Shown here one piece after another: positions 12,793-22,771 of a stretch of DNA of 64,000 nucleotides. Position numbers and translations under genes: made by a program. The notes under the pieces were generated by a model. It was not told where the DNA came from, did not search any database, and saw only the letters and a program-made list of their open reading frames with translations. Numbering within the stretch: the stretch's first letter is position 1; every line of letters starts with the position of its first letter. Origin of the DNA: Deltaproteobacteria bacterium. GTDB taxonomy: Bacteria > Desulfobacterota > Binatia > UBA9968. The stretch is taken from the NCBI GenBank assembly GCA_005879605.1, contig VBKE01000018.1, forward strand, positions 560 to 64,559, in the 5' to 3' direction.

Positions 12793-15197
12793 ACGCTGAA
12801 CACAACGAATCCAGTAAATCTATGCCGCGTCCTAATATCCCTGCGGGAGCGTTGGTCATCATACCTTTACGCAACCGGGTACTGTTTCCGTCCATGATCA
12901 TGCCACTCATGGTCCGTCGCCCCGCACGGCTCCAAGCTGTCGAAGAGACTGTGCGCCAACAACTTCCTATTGGATTTGTCACCCAACGCGATCCAAATAT
13001 AGAAGTTCCAGAGCCCAAAGACCTGTACGAAGTAGGTACCGCAGCGGATGTTCTACGGATGTTTACCCTGCCGGACGGTCAGCGTCAGATCTTCGTTCAA
13101 GGCCGCCGCCGCTTTGAGATCGGCGAATTCCTTGAGACCGATCCCCTCCTCATTGCGCGTGTCACCATGGTGGAAGAAAAGATACCGCAGACAAAGGAGT
13201 TCGAGGCGAGAATCTTACATCTGCGTCAAGAAGCAGCCAGGGCCTTATCGTTATTCCCTGAACCCATGAGCGAACTGAGCTCGATGATTGAACGGATTGA
13301 AGATCCCTCATCCGTAATCGATATGATCGCTTCCACCTTGCATCTTGCGTCTGCCGAGAGGCAAGAAATTCTGGCGATCTTTGACCCAGAGGCACGAGCC
13401 CAAAGGGTTTCAGAAAAGTTGGCGCGTCACATCGAATTGCTGGAATTGACCAGGAAAATTGGCGACGAAACCAAGGAATCCATGGATAAGTCCCGGCGCC
13501 AATATTTCCTGCGCGAACAATTAAAGGCCATTCAAAAGGAACTGGGCGAGCAGGATGGGAAAGGTATCGAAGTCGAAGAGCTGAGAAAAAAACTCTACGA
13601 GGCAAAAATGCCCCCCGATGTCGAGAGGGAAGCGCTAAAAGAGCTGGCTCGTTTGGAGCGCATTCCTGAGATGGCGCCTGAATACTCGTTAATGAGAACA
13701 TACTTCGATTGGTTGGTGGAGCTGCCTTGGAGCATTGTCACCGAGGAAGAGATCGATCTTCCGAAAGCGCGTGAAATTCTCGACACCGACCACTACGGTC
13801 TCGAAAAAGTGAAAAAGCGCATTATTGAATTTCTCGCGGTTCGTAAACTCATGCCGCAAGGAAAAAGCCCTATCCTGTGCTTCGTCGGTCCCCCGGGAGT
13901 CGGAAAGACCTCCCTCGGGCAAAGTATCGCTCGGGCCATGAATCGTAAATTCGTGCGACAGAGTCTTGGTGGGGTCCACGATGAGGCGGATATTCGGGGG
14001 CATCGGCGTACCTATGTCGGGGCCCTCCCCGGTAATATCATTCAAGGAATAAGAAAAGCAGGCAGTAGAAATCCCGTCTTCATGTTGGATGAAGTCGACA
14101 AGCTCAGCGCTAGTTTTCAGGGCAACCCTTCCGCTGCGTTGCTGGAGGTCCTCGATCCCTCTCAAAATTCCACTTTTCAGGACCATTACCTCGCATTGCC
14201 TTTCGATCTAACACAGGTATTGTTCATCGCGACGGCTAACGTGCTCGATACTGTTCCGGGCCCTCTGCGTGACCGGATGGAGATCTTAGAATTGCCGGGA
14301 TACATCGCGGAAGATAAGTTGGCCATCGCAAAGGGATACCTTGTTCCTCGGCAGATTTCTGAAAACGGTCTTAAACCGGGAGAGATTAATTTTACCGACG
14401 AGGCGATTCGGGAAATAATTACATCCTACACACGCGAAGCCGGGGTTCGGCAACTTGAGCGTGAGTTGGGAGCTGTCTGCCGGAGTGTGGCAACGCGCAT
14501 AGCGGATGGGTTTAAAGAGACTATAACCGTCAATCAAGAATCTCTCGATGGGTACTTGGGCCCGCAAAAGTTCTTCAACGAGATTGCGCTGCGTACCAGT
14601 TTACCTGGAGTGGCTACCGGCTTGGCCTGGACACCGTTTGGAGGAGACATCTTGTTTGTCGAAGCTACCAAGATGGCCGGGGACGGCAAATTGCTGCTAA
14701 CCGGTCAGCTCGGCGATGTCATGAAAGAGAGCGCGCAGGCCGCGTTGAGTCTTGTCAAATCACGCGCCGGAACAGTTGGCATCGATCCGGATATCTTCAG
14801 GAAAAATGATTTGCACATCCATATCCCCGCGGGCGCTATCCCAAAGGATGGCCCAAGCGCCGGCATCACGCTCTTCGTCGCCCTCGTTTCACTTCTAACG
14901 GGACAACGCATCAGCAAAGATGTCGCCATGACGGGCGAGATCAGTCTCCGCGGCTTAGTACTACCGGTGGGAGGGATTAAGGAAAAGGTACTGGCAGCCA
15001 AAAGAGCGGGTATTTCTTGCGTCTTGTTGCCTGAGTTGAACCGAAGAGATATGGAGGAGATTCCAACCTCGGGCCGTGAGGGGATCCGCTTTGAATTTTT
15101 GAAAACCGCGGACCAAGCGTTGCTACTTGCCCTGGAGCCCGAAGCCCCAAGTGGTTTTTCCCCTGGTGAAAGACTCGCGGCTCGTTCTATTTCCTAA
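12789..15197 (+). CDS. lon: ATP-dependent Lon protease
   Basis: 802 residues, the normal length for LonA. Order: N-terminal substrate-binding domain (PLRNRVLFPSMIMPLMVRRP), a coiled-coil region (SRRQYFLREQLKAIQKELGE), AAA+ module with Walker A GPPGVGKTSLGQ and Walker B PVFMLDEVDK, then the protease domain with catalytic serine in PKDGPSAGI and catalytic lysine in GIKEKVLAAKRAG. It degrades misfolded and regulatory proteins. Its start overlaps hsp20 by four bases. This is probably an accessory Lon in addition to a housekeeping one elsewhere, but that cannot be checked here. Transcribed from the heat-shock-like promoter upstream of hsp20. Confidence 0.95.
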   Translation: MNAEHNESSKSMPRPNIPAGALVIIPLRNRVLFPSMIMPLMVRRPARLQAVEETVRQQLPIGFVTQRDPNIEVPEPKDLYEVGTAADVLRMFTLPDGQRQIFVQGRRRFEIGEFLETDPLLIARVTMVEEKIPQTKEFEARILHLRQEAARALSLFPEPMSELSSMIERIEDPSSVIDMIASTLHLASAERQEILAIFDPEARAQRVSEKLARHIELLELTRKIGDETKESMDKSRRQYFLREQLKAIQKELGEQDGKGIEVEELRKKLYEAKMPPDVEREALKELARLERIPEMAPEYSLMRTYFDWLVELPWSIVTEEEIDLPKAREILDTDHYGLEKVKKRIIEFLAVRKLMPQGKSPILCFVGPPGVGKTSLGQSIARAMNRKFVRQSLGGVHDEADIRGHRRTYVGALPGNIIQGIRKAGSRNPVFMLDEVDKLSASFQGNPSAALLEVLDPSQNSTFQDHYLALPFDLTQVLFIATANVLDTVPGPLRDRMEILELPGYIAEDKLAIAKGYLVPRQISENGLKPGEINFTDEAIREIITSYTREAGVRQLERELGAVCRSVATRIADGFKETITVNQESLDGYLGPQKFFNEIALRTSLPGVATGLAWTPFGGDILFVEATKMAGDGKLLLTGQLGDVMKESAQAALSLVKSRAGTVGIDPDIFRKNDLHIHIPAGAIPKDGPSAGITLFVALVSLLTGQRISKDVAMTGEISLRGLVLPVGGIKEKVLAAKRAGISCVLLPELNRRDMEEIPTSGREGIRFEFLKTADQALLLALEPEAPSGFSPGERLAARSIS

Positions 15198-15318
15198 CAA
15201 ATAAATCAGTGGATCGTGTGACGGATAACAAAGTTAATCCCGTTTACGGTCAACCAGCTCCTGTTAACGTTGTTGAGCTCTGGCAGAGTACGAAAGGACC
15301 TTGAATATCCGAAGAGAG

Positions 15319-16065
15319 TTAAAGAAACGCTAGGCGGCAGCACCCAGTTTTGGCCGCCACTTGCCGCCGCTTATCAAAGCGGCGCTCTGCTCTGTCCAGC
15401 ACCCCTGTTAAGACCATGCCGGCTTTCCACACCTTGTGAACGGCAAGGAGCCTCTTTAGCTTATTTGCGCTTGCGCCAATATTGCTGAACAAAGATATAT
15501 AACAAGATAACAAGAATAAGACAACGGTCATGGCAGAACCAATCACAAGAGTGGGGCGCACCTTTCCGAATACCAGAGTCCATTGGCTCCCCAAAAAGTA
15601 ACCGGCGGAGATAAAGGTGACCGACCAAATAAAACTTCCCGTATATGCAAACAAAGCGAACACGGATAGCGGTAGTTTCGATACTCCAGCACCAAATGCG
15701 ATCAAATGTCGCACTCCCGGTAAGTAATAACCGAACAGCAGGCCCCACTTCCCCACACGCTCAAACCAGGTCTCAACATGGGTTACCTTATCTCCTGCAA
15801 TTTGAACCGCAGGACCGAATTTTGTAATTAGATAATGGCCAATAGTGCGTCCTAACCCATAGCTTAAAGTGATACCGCACACGCTGCCGAGAAATGCTGC
15901 CGCCATGGTGGGAAGGAGCTGCAAGTTTTCGTTGTAGACAAGATAACCCGCGAAGGCTAGTAACCCTTCGTCGGGTATGGGGGCCCCGATAATCCCTAGT
16001 GCCAGCAATGAAAATATCCCTATATATCCATATTCTGTAACCCAGCGGAGAGTTTCTGTCAGCAT
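15319..16065 (-). CDS. DedA-family membrane protein
   Basis: 248 residues with four or five membrane segments. The family core is visible: GYIGIFSLLALGIIGAPIPDEG with the acidic residue of the first re-entrant loop, GITLSYGLGRTIG, then GYYLPGVRHLIAFGAG with the conserved arginine, and a final hydrophobic stretch. DedA proteins are proposed undecaprenyl-phosphate or phospholipid scramblases/flippases tied to proton motive force. The C-terminal 50 residues are basic and cytosolic. AGGAGA precedes the ATG. It is convergent with lon; the 121 bases between show no clear terminator. Confidence 0.85.
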   Translation of the reverse strand: MLTETLRWVTEYGYIGIFSLLALGIIGAPIPDEGLLAFAGYLVYNENLQLLPTMAAAFLGSVCGITLSYGLGRTIGHYLITKFGPAVQIAGDKVTHVETWFERVGKWGLLFGYYLPGVRHLIAFGAGVSKLPLSVFALFAYTGSFIWSVTFISAGYFLGSQWTLVFGKVRPTLVIGSAMTVVLFLLSCYISLFSNIGASANKLKRLLAVHKVWKAGMVLTGVLDRAERRFDKRRQVAAKTGCCRLAFL

Positions 16066-16215
16066 AATATCTTCTCCTCAGAATCACTCGAGAAGCTTTA
16101 ACGAAAGAGGAGATAAGCTGGCTTGTTTTACTTCCAAGTATCATATAGCCCGGACGCGCGGCTAGGAGCCCCGCTCATTTCAGTGGTCAGCGTCTGGATC
16201 CGACACTGCCCTTTC

Positions 16216-17706
16216 TTACCCCACGCTCTTAAAGTCGATATATCCGCGCTCCACATCCGTGTGGATCAGCTCCACACGGAGCCTGTGGCCGACGTCCATG
16301 CCTCCAAAACCGCTCACCAGTCTTCCTTCAATGGGCGGATGCAGAAGACGGACCCACGTGCCTTTGTCAGAAGCGCCGGTAACGATGGCAGCGAAACGCT
16401 CGCCGATCCTTGATTCCAGCAGCATGGCTGCCGCGGATTTTCCAACCTGCCGTTCGACCTTCTTCGCCGCGTCTTCCTCTTCGGTGCAGTGCTGTGCGAG
16501 CGCCTGCAATTCGTCGTTCTTGTAGGGCAGGGAACTTCCTGCCAGCGCTGCCTTCAGCAACCGCTGCGTGATTAAATCAGGATATCGGCGGTTCGGGGCG
16601 GTGGAGTGAGCATAATCTCTGACCGCAAGACCGAAGTGACCGGTGGCACTGCCTCCTGGAAGCTCGACGACGTATTCACCGGCGCCCATCAGCTTGATGA
16701 CGGTGAGGGAAAGATCGGGAAAGCGGAGAGGATCGGCGGCTTTCGCCGAAATAAGGAATTGCTCCAGGGCCTTCGAGTCGGGCTTCTGGGGTAACGTGAA
16801 GCCATGGTCCGAAGCGAGCTCGATGATCCGGTCCCAGCGTTTGGGTGTGCGCACCACGCGCCGCAGCGACGGAAACATCTTGGACGCGAGGTATCGCGCG
16901 GCAACGCCGTTTGCAGCGATCATGAAGTCCTCGATAATTTCTTTAGCCCTGTTCTTTCTCTCGGCTTCTAAGTCCTTGAGCTCATCTCCGTCAAACACAG
17001 GACGTGCTTCTATGGTTTCGAGATTCAGCGCTCCGTGCACGTGCCGGAGGGCCTTCAGCTTTTGGGCCGCGCGGTCCTGAAGCCGGAGGTTTTCGTCGAG
17101 ACCGTCGACCTTGCCGATAACTTGCGGCATCGGCCCGTTACCCTCTAGCCAGTCAGCCACGCTGTTGTAGGCGAGCTTGGCACGATTGCGGACCGTCGCT
17201 CCATAGATATCCGAACTCTGCAGCGATCCGTCCTCCGCGATGATCATTTCAACGACGATGGCAAGACGGTCTGCTTCATAGTTGAGAGAAGTAAGATCGG
17301 TCGACAGTTTCTCTGGCAGCATCGGAAATATCTCGGCGGCGGTGTATACCGAGGTGGTATTATGCCGGGCATGATCGTCAAGCGCGGACTGCTTCTTGAC
17401 GAGCGCATCCACATCGGCAATGGCGACAAGAATCTTTACGGCCCCTCCGGGCATGGCTTCGGCAACCGTAAGTTGGTCCAGATCACGCGAAGCATCGTTG
17501 TCTATGGAGCACCAGATAAGGTTTTGGAGATCACGCGTCGACTGTTCAGCTCGTATTGCAGGCCCGCGGATACCGTCGAGCTCGGCGCGTGCCTGGAGCG
17601 AGAATTCGGGAAGAAGTCCCCTTTCAAGCATCGCCCGGCGGGCAATTCTTCGTAAGATAGAGCGGTGTTGTCTGTCGTTTATGTTGTCCGTCATAATGTC
17701 ACCCAT
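16216..17706 (-). CDS. RNB-domain (RNase II/R family) exoribonuclease
   Basis: 496 residues, shorter than RNase R (about 800) because the N-terminal cold-shock domains are missing. The RNB catalytic site reads SIDNDASRDLDQL, so three of the four metal-binding aspartates are present and the fourth position is glutamine. Later motifs are intact: EDFMIAANGVAARYL, then GLAVRDYAHSTAPNRRYPDL with the conserved RRYPDL. The last 80 residues resemble an S1-type barrel (GERFAAIVTGASDKGTWVRL). The enzyme should degrade RNA 3' to 5'. An internal ATG at 17694 after GGGTG is an equally likely start. Single gene in its own unit. Confidence 0.85.
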   Translation of the reverse strand: MGDIMTDNINDRQHRSILRRIARRAMLERGLLPEFSLQARAELDGIRGPAIRAEQSTRDLQNLIWCSIDNDASRDLDQLTVAEAMPGGAVKILVAIADVDALVKKQSALDDHARHNTTSVYTAAEIFPMLPEKLSTDLTSLNYEADRLAIVVEMIIAEDGSLQSSDIYGATVRNRAKLAYNSVADWLEGNGPMPQVIGKVDGLDENLRLQDRAAQKLKALRHVHGALNLETIEARPVFDGDELKDLEAERKNRAKEIIEDFMIAANGVAARYLASKMFPSLRRVVRTPKRWDRIIELASDHGFTLPQKPDSKALEQFLISAKAADPLRFPDLSLTVIKLMGAGEYVVELPGGSATGHFGLAVRDYAHSTAPNRRYPDLITQRLLKAALAGSSLPYKNDELQALAQHCTEEEDAAKKVERQVGKSAAAMLLESRIGERFAAIVTGASDKGTWVRLLHPPIEGRLVSGFGGMDVGHRLRVELIHTDVERGYIDFKSVG

Positions 17707-17710
17707 AAAC

Positions 17711-17840
17711 CGGCTGTTGAAAAACTCTAAGTTTACCTTTCGACAAGCTCAAGGCGAACTGAGGAGGGCTTAGAACTGTTGAAGTTTTTTCGTTCATGTT
17801 GAGCACGTCGAAGCATGCGAATTACTTTTTCAACATCCTG
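17711..17840. repeat. Nested inverted-repeat element (MITE/REP-like)
   Basis: The outer arms are GGCTGTTGAAAAA and the inverse of TTTTTCAACATCC; the inner arms are TCGACAAGCTCAAGGCGAAC (17740-17759) and the inverse of GTTCATGTTGAGCACGTCGA (17792-17811). The inner pattern is a widespread intergenic palindrome of environmental bacteria. It fills the gap between the MgtA-like gene and the ribonuclease gene. Confidence 0.6.
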
Positions 17841-17866
17841 TAAAAATCCGGTGCGTTTCGGTCCCT

Positions 17867-20389
17867 TCAAAATCTTACCTTCTGGTAAAAAATCGTCTTC
17901 GCCATTTCCGCTGTGATAATGTACGCCATAATAATTATTCCTATGAGTACAAGGAACGAAATCGACAGCCGGGTAAATCCAAAAATCTCGCCTATCGGCG
18001 TGAGGGGCAGAATCACCGTCAGGATAACGACTAAGAGAGTAGCCATAAGCAGAAATTTCGAGGGTCTACTCTTGAAGAAAGGTTTCCGGCTTCGAATAAC
18101 CAGCACGATCAGCGACGCGGAAATCACAGACTCCAAAAACCAGCCGGTTCTGAATTGATCCTGGGTCGCATGAAAGATTAGCAGAAGCGCGCCGAAGGTA
18201 AGGTAGTCAAACACCGAACTCACCAGGCCGAAGGTAATCATAAACTTGCGAATGGCCTTAATGTCCCAGCGTCGAGGATGGTCAACCATTTCGACGTCCA
18301 CCCTGTCGGTGGCGATGGTCATCTCGGGGAAATCGGTCATTAGATTAGTAAGCAAGATCTGCTTCGGTAGCAACGGCAGAAAAGGCAGAAAAAGGGATAC
18401 CCCGGCCATGCTGAACATGTTGCCGAAATTGGCGCTTGTGGCCATGAAGACATACTTCAGCGTGTTCGCGAAGGTCGTTCGCCCTTCACGCACACCCTGC
18501 ACAAGAACACCCAAATCCTTTTCGAGTAAGACGATATCCGCCGCCTCCTTGGCGACATCCACGGCGCTTTCAACGGAAATGCCGACATCGGCGGCATGAA
18601 GCGCCGAGGCATCGTTGATGCCGTCTCCCATATATCCCACGACATTTCCAGCCTTCTTGAGGGCGAGGATGATGCGCTCTTTCTGGTTGGGCTCAATTTC
18701 GGCGAAGACGTCCACGTCAACCACATGTTTGAGCAGCGCGCTATCGCTCATCTGGCGGAGATCTAAACCCGTGAAGATTTTTGTATTCGACAATCCCATC
18801 TGCTGACTTACATTGGCTGCGACGAGGTGATTGTCGCCCGTGATAATCTTCAGTGAAACGCCGAGGGTTTTCAGACTGGCGATGGTCTCGATGATATTGG
18901 GTTTGGGCGGATCAAAAAGAACCAGGAATCCCAAAAACGTCATGCCTGCTTCGTGGTCCTTATTTATGAGTGATGCAGACCCCATATTTTTGTAAGCGAC
19001 GCCCAGCGTGCGAAAGCCCTTGCCACTGAGCTCCTCAAAGTGCTGACGGATTCGGTCCCGCACTGCGGCGATATCGACAATTATTTCCCCCTCAGTTTCC
19101 GAAGCTGAACAGACGGCGAGCACGTTCGCCAGCGCCCCTTTGGTCACCATCAAATGCATATCACCATGAGCAACCAGAATGCTCAATCGCTTGCGAAGAA
19201 AATCATAAGGGATCTCGTCCGCCTTTCGGTACCCGGACAGGTCAAACTGGCGATGGGCGCGGATGGCTTCGTCGATCGGGTTCGTAAAGCCTGTCTCGTA
19301 AAAAGCATTGAGATAAGCGTGAAGAAGGACTTTCTCGCTCGGAGCGCCTTTTACATCAAGGGCGGATTGTAAACGCACACTCCCTTCAGTCAGCGTGCCG
19401 GTTTTATCGGAGCAGATCACGTTCATGCTGCCGAAGTTTTCAATCGAAGCGAGTCGTTTGACGATCACCTTCCCTTGCGCCATTTGTTTGGCGCCGTGGG
19501 CCAGGTTGATGCTGATGATCGCCGGCAACAGTTGCGGCGTGAGCCCAACCGCGAGCGCCAGGGAAAACAGAAAGGAGTCCAGAACCGGTCGCGCCAAGTA
19601 GACGTTGATAGCGAAGATAGCGATCACCAGCACCAGCGTCACTTCCATGAGGAAATAGCCGAATCGCCGTATACCATGTTCAAAGTCCGTTTCCTGAGGC
19701 CTAAGCTTGAGCCGCTCCGACACCTTACCGAACTCGGTTTCCTTGCCTGTGCGTACAACAAGTGCCTTTGCACTGCCGCTCACCACATGGGTTCCCATCC
19801 ATAGCGCATTTGTCCGCTGGCCCAGCGGTGTCTCTGCCGCAAGCACCCCGACCGATTTCTCTACAGGGTAGGTTTCACCCGTCAGGGTTGCTTCATCGAT
19901 GAAAAGATCTTTGGATTCATGAACCAGAGAGTCTCCCGGGACGACATCCCCGGCATTCAGTATGACGATATCTCCAGGCACAATCGCTTCGACTGGAATT
20001 TCTTGGGGGCGTCCATCACGAAGCACCGTAGCCTTAATTTGCACCATGGCCAGCAACTGCTCCACGGCGTTGTTTGCGCTGTACTCTTGCCAAAACCCGA
20101 GCAGGCCGCTTACGAGGACAATGGTGAGAATAATGAGAGCGTTAACAGGATCATGTAAAAAAAATGATAACCCGGTTGCAAACAAAAGAATGAGGATTAG
20201 TGGACTCTTGAATTGAGCGAGCAGGAGTGTGAAGACATCCGACCGTTGTTTTGGCTTCAGGAGATTAGAGCCATAGCGTGCGCGCCGCTGTCCGGCTTCA
20301 TCACTGCTCAATCCTTCCGTTGCCGTTTCAAGGTGCTGGAGTATCTGGGTCGCAGAGATGCTCCAGAAGGCCGAAGGGAGTTGGTTCAT
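17867..20389 (-). CDS. MgtA-like P-type ATPase (P3B, Mg2+ transport)
   Basis: 840 residues. Actuator motif TGET at about 170, phosphorylation site SDKTGTLT with Asp328, hinge MGDGINDASALHAADVGISV near 590, and ten predicted membrane segments. The C-terminal part ANFGNMFSMAGVSLFLPFLP and LLTNLMTDFPEMTIATDRVD is typical of MgtA/MgtB rather than of Ca2+ or K+ pumps. It imports Mg2+ at the inner membrane. No mgtA-type leader is obvious; only a few bases separate it from the next gene upstream (20413), and the ribosome-binding site is weak, so the two are probably co-transcribed. Confidence 0.88.
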   Translation of the reverse strand: MNQLPSAFWSISATQILQHLETATEGLSSDEAGQRRARYGSNLLKPKQRSDVFTLLLAQFKSPLILILLFATGLSFFLHDPVNALIILTIVLVSGLLGFWQEYSANNAVEQLLAMVQIKATVLRDGRPQEIPVEAIVPGDIVILNAGDVVPGDSLVHESKDLFIDEATLTGETYPVEKSVGVLAAETPLGQRTNALWMGTHVVSGSAKALVVRTGKETEFGKVSERLKLRPQETDFEHGIRRFGYFLMEVTLVLVIAIFAINVYLARPVLDSFLFSLALAVGLTPQLLPAIISINLAHGAKQMAQGKVIVKRLASIENFGSMNVICSDKTGTLTEGSVRLQSALDVKGAPSEKVLLHAYLNAFYETGFTNPIDEAIRAHRQFDLSGYRKADEIPYDFLRKRLSILVAHGDMHLMVTKGALANVLAVCSASETEGEIIVDIAAVRDRIRQHFEELSGKGFRTLGVAYKNMGSASLINKDHEAGMTFLGFLVLFDPPKPNIIETIASLKTLGVSLKIITGDNHLVAANVSQQMGLSNTKIFTGLDLRQMSDSALLKHVVDVDVFAEIEPNQKERIILALKKAGNVVGYMGDGINDASALHAADVGISVESAVDVAKEAADIVLLEKDLGVLVQGVREGRTTFANTLKYVFMATSANFGNMFSMAGVSLFLPFLPLLPKQILLTNLMTDFPEMTIATDRVDVEMVDHPRRWDIKAIRKFMITFGLVSSVFDYLTFGALLLIFHATQDQFRTGWFLESVISASLIVLVIRSRKPFFKSRPSKFLLMATLLVVILTVILPLTPIGEIFGFTRLSISFLVLIGIIIMAYIITAEMAKTIFYQKVRF

Positions 20390-20412
20390 ATCTATTCTTG
20401 AACTGGCAAACT

Positions 20413-20799
20413 CTATTTTAGAAAGCGCTGTCGAACTTTGGCCGCGATCTGGCGGTCCGTCATTTTGTCAACCGTTTCAACACCAACGATGCGCCCACTG
20501 AGTCCTTTACTGGCGAGACGTTTTTCGAGCTCGCCCTTTGCCTCGCCAGGACCAAAGATCAAAATGGATTCTGCATCGCGAAGATGCGAGATCACCTCGT
20601 CATAGTATCTGTTGAGATGGCCGGTAAATTGTCTGTCTCGCTGGTCCTCTGCCGAGCCGTCCTCTGAACCAGAACCACCGGAAAATCGGACATGCTTCTC
20701 CATTCCTGATTCTATTCGTCTCGTTTCTTCTCCTTTGTCTCCGATAACCACGACAACCGTCTCTCTGTGGTCAATCCACAAACCCACTTGTCTTTTCAT
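20413..20799 (-). CDS. baeRF-like (bacterial eRF1/host-attachment-like) protein
   Basis: 128 residues beginning MKRQVGLWIDHRETVVV, with a flexible acidic loop (GGSGSEDGSAEDQRD, residues 41-56), then YYDEVISHLRDAESILIFGPGEAKGEL and RIVGVETVDKMTDRQIAAKVRQ. The strand-loop IDHRETVVVV and the FGPGEAK motif match the small proteins grouped with the archaeo-eukaryotic release-factor-like superfamily (baeRF), thought to act on stalled ribosomes. Strong GGAGG ribosome-binding site. It is upstream of the MgtA-like gene, 23 bases apart. Family assignment moderate; activity not shown. Confidence 0.6.
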   Translation of the reverse strand: MKRQVGLWIDHRETVVVVIGDKGEETRRIESGMEKHVRFSGGSGSEDGSAEDQRDRQFTGHLNRYYDEVISHLRDAESILIFGPGEAKGELEKRLASKGLSGRIVGVETVDKMTDRQIAAKVRQRFLK

Positions 20800-20906
20800 A
20801 GATTCCTCCTGGCGATTAGGCTCAGTAACACAATGTTAGCCCGCGCGTTTTGTCGAGTCATCCGGGGCGTAAAGTTTGACCCTGATAACTCTTCACACCT
20901 ATCTCC

Positions 20907-22061
20907 TCACGCTTCAGGCCTTTTTTTCCTCATCTCCCCTTCCACCATCTTGTACTCGAACAGCCGGCATTCGAGGGCGCCGTTGAACAACGGGGTGCGC
21001 TTGGATGCGGCGAGGCGGATGAGCTTCGGCAGGCGCATGTCGGCGCTGAGAATGTAGGCCCGCCAGCCGGTAAATTTTTTCTTCAGCGCGTCGCCGAGCT
21101 TTGGGTAAAACTCCGCCAGTTCCTGCTGCTCGCCGAGGCGCACGCCGTAAGGCGGGTTGGTGACGATGATGCCTTCCTTTGCCGGTGCGGAGATTTCCAG
21201 GACATTCGCCCGCTTCAAGCTCACCATTTTTTCCAAGCCGGCAGCCGCAAGGTTGACGCGGGCCGATTTCAACGCCTCATCGGAGATATCGCTGCCGTAA
21301 ATGGAAAGTGGAACCCTGGGTTTTCGGCGGGCCGCGCTTTGCTGTATCAGCTCTTGCCAGCGGCGCCGATTGAAATTTTTCAGTTTCTCGAAAGCAAAAT
21401 GGCGTCCTAAACCGGGCGCGATATCTAGGGCCATGTGCGCCGCTTCCAGCAGAATCGTCCCGCTGCCACACATAGGATCGAGCAGCGGAATGCCGGGGAG
21501 CCATCCGGCAAGGCGAAGAATCCCGGCAGCGAGATTTTCCCGCAGCGGCGCTTCTCCCGCGGCTATGCGTCTGCCGCGCTTGAACAACGGCTCCCCCGTG
21601 GTGTCGAGATAAAGGGTAAAGTCGCGATCTGTCAGATGACCCTGAATGCCAACATCGGGCTGACGGGTATCCACGCTGGGACGGCGACCCGAGAGCCGGC
21701 GAATTCTATCGCACACGGCGTCCTTGATTTTGAGGGTGACGAAATTGAGACTCGTGAGAGGACTCCTGGTGGCCGAGACATCGACCCGTATAGTGAGAGG
21801 CGGTTCAAACCAGTCGTTCCATGGCAGCGCCAAAGCGGTGCGGTAAATATCGTCCTCGTTGCGGTAGCGGTCTGTTGCCACCTGCCACAGAACGCGGCTG
21901 GCAATGCGGCTTTCCAGATTCGTCCGGTAACATAGGGAAAATTCACCGCTAAACTGGACTCCACCCCCTACGGTGTGAATGTTTTTCGCTGTCAGTTGCT
22001 GCAGTTCTTCTGCCAGGAGCTGTTCCAGGCCGCGGGGGCAGGTAGCGAAAAATTTTTCCAT
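20907..22061 (-). CDS. THUMP-domain SAM-dependent RNA methyltransferase (RlmL-like)
   Basis: 384 residues: an N-terminal ferredoxin-like/THUMP RNA-binding region (residues 1-160) followed by a Rossmann methyltransferase with SAM motif LLDPMCGSGTILLEAA and catalytic NPPYG. It resembles the N-terminal RlmL half of RlmKL, which makes m2G2445 in 23S rRNA; the RlmK half is absent. The conserved FKRGRR and RENLAAGILRLAGW segments are present. The ribosome-binding site is poor. It stands apart from its neighbours and may be an ordinary chromosomal gene within the island. Confidence 0.88.
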   Translation of the reverse strand: MEKFFATCPRGLEQLLAEELQQLTAKNIHTVGGGVQFSGEFSLCYRTNLESRIASRVLWQVATDRYRNEDDIYRTALALPWNDWFEPPLTIRVDVSATRSPLTSLNFVTLKIKDAVCDRIRRLSGRRPSVDTRQPDVGIQGHLTDRDFTLYLDTTGEPLFKRGRRIAAGEAPLRENLAAGILRLAGWLPGIPLLDPMCGSGTILLEAAHMALDIAPGLGRHFAFEKLKNFNRRRWQELIQQSAARRKPRVPLSIYGSDISDEALKSARVNLAAAGLEKMVSLKRANVLEISAPAKEGIIVTNPPYGVRLGEQQELAEFYPKLGDALKKKFTGWRAYILSADMRLPKLIRLAASKRTPLFNGALECRLFEYKMVEGEMRKKRPEA

Positions 22062-22392
22062 CGGGGAATAGGCGTTATGCCGTTGTGCAATTTCGCGCAG
22101 ATTGGCATCTTACACGAAATTCCAGGGGAGCGAATTCCATTACCTGCTGCCATCACCAGGACAGCAGGACGGTGATATAACATGATCGCGTCTCAGACAA
22201 TCGGACATAAGCCGCTCATGCTTTGGCGGGCGCTTTATCTGTGTTCTTGGTGACAAAAGGGGAATTTGAATGTTTCCTTTTTCTCCCAGTGATCGGAGCA
22301 AAACAAGGAAAACTTAATGCGAGGAACCACGCTCTGGCGGGTTGTGCCTAAGATATCGATACGCAAGAAAAGACTGATTAGCCCTTTAGCTT
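22062..22392. other. Non-coding gap
   Basis: 331 bases without a supportable gene. It contains an imperfect inverted repeat (ATCACC-N13-GGTGAT near 22154-22178). No promoter-like pair and no tRNA seen. Confidence 0.4.
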
Positions 22393-22626
22393 TCAGTTCT
22401 TATCAATCCACTCCCTTGCTCTTTTCACGGCATACGCGTCGGCTTCACTTTCAGTCGGCAAAGCTTCGTTGCATTGATATTGATGCGATGGAAAATCGCT
22501 TCCCTTCCCTGTGCTTTCGGTTTTGGGACGCGTCACAGTATATTGGGGAACCCACTTTCCATTTTTCTCCCGCTGAAATGACTCGCCGCGAATGAGACAG
22601 TTTTTGTATGAAATGCTGCTTTTCAT
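22393..22626 (-). CDS. Small hypothetical protein
   Basis: 77 residues: MKSSISYKNCLIRGESFQRE, then NGKWVPQYTVTRPKT, SHQYQCNEALPTESEADAYA and VKRAREWIDKN. The pattern (strand, polar loop, strand, then a C-terminal helix after PTESEADAYA) is that of a compact alpha/beta single domain found as small conserved hypotheticals in Proteobacteria. AGGTG lies nine bases before the ATG. No neighbour on the same strand within 300 bases. Function unknown. Confidence 0.6.
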   Translation of the reverse strand: MKSSISYKNCLIRGESFQREKNGKWVPQYTVTRPKTESTGKGSDFPSHQYQCNEALPTESEADAYAVKRAREWIDKN

Positions 22627-22771
22627 CTTGTGGTCACCTCAAGTGTCCCGGTTAACACCGAGCGATCCGAAATCTGAACAAGCTGATTTCTGGTAGTAAC
22701 TCGGTTGGCGTCCTTGGGAAGCTTCTTTCTTGAGCGGTTCATGCATAGCAATATGTCATAGAAATGATGTA

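Noticed and set aside
16216-17706. Fourth metal aspartate of the RNB site replaced by Gln (SIDNDASRDLDQL)
   Set aside because: I recall the same DLDQL form in many short RNB ribonucleases, so it is probably a clade trait and not a loss of activity.
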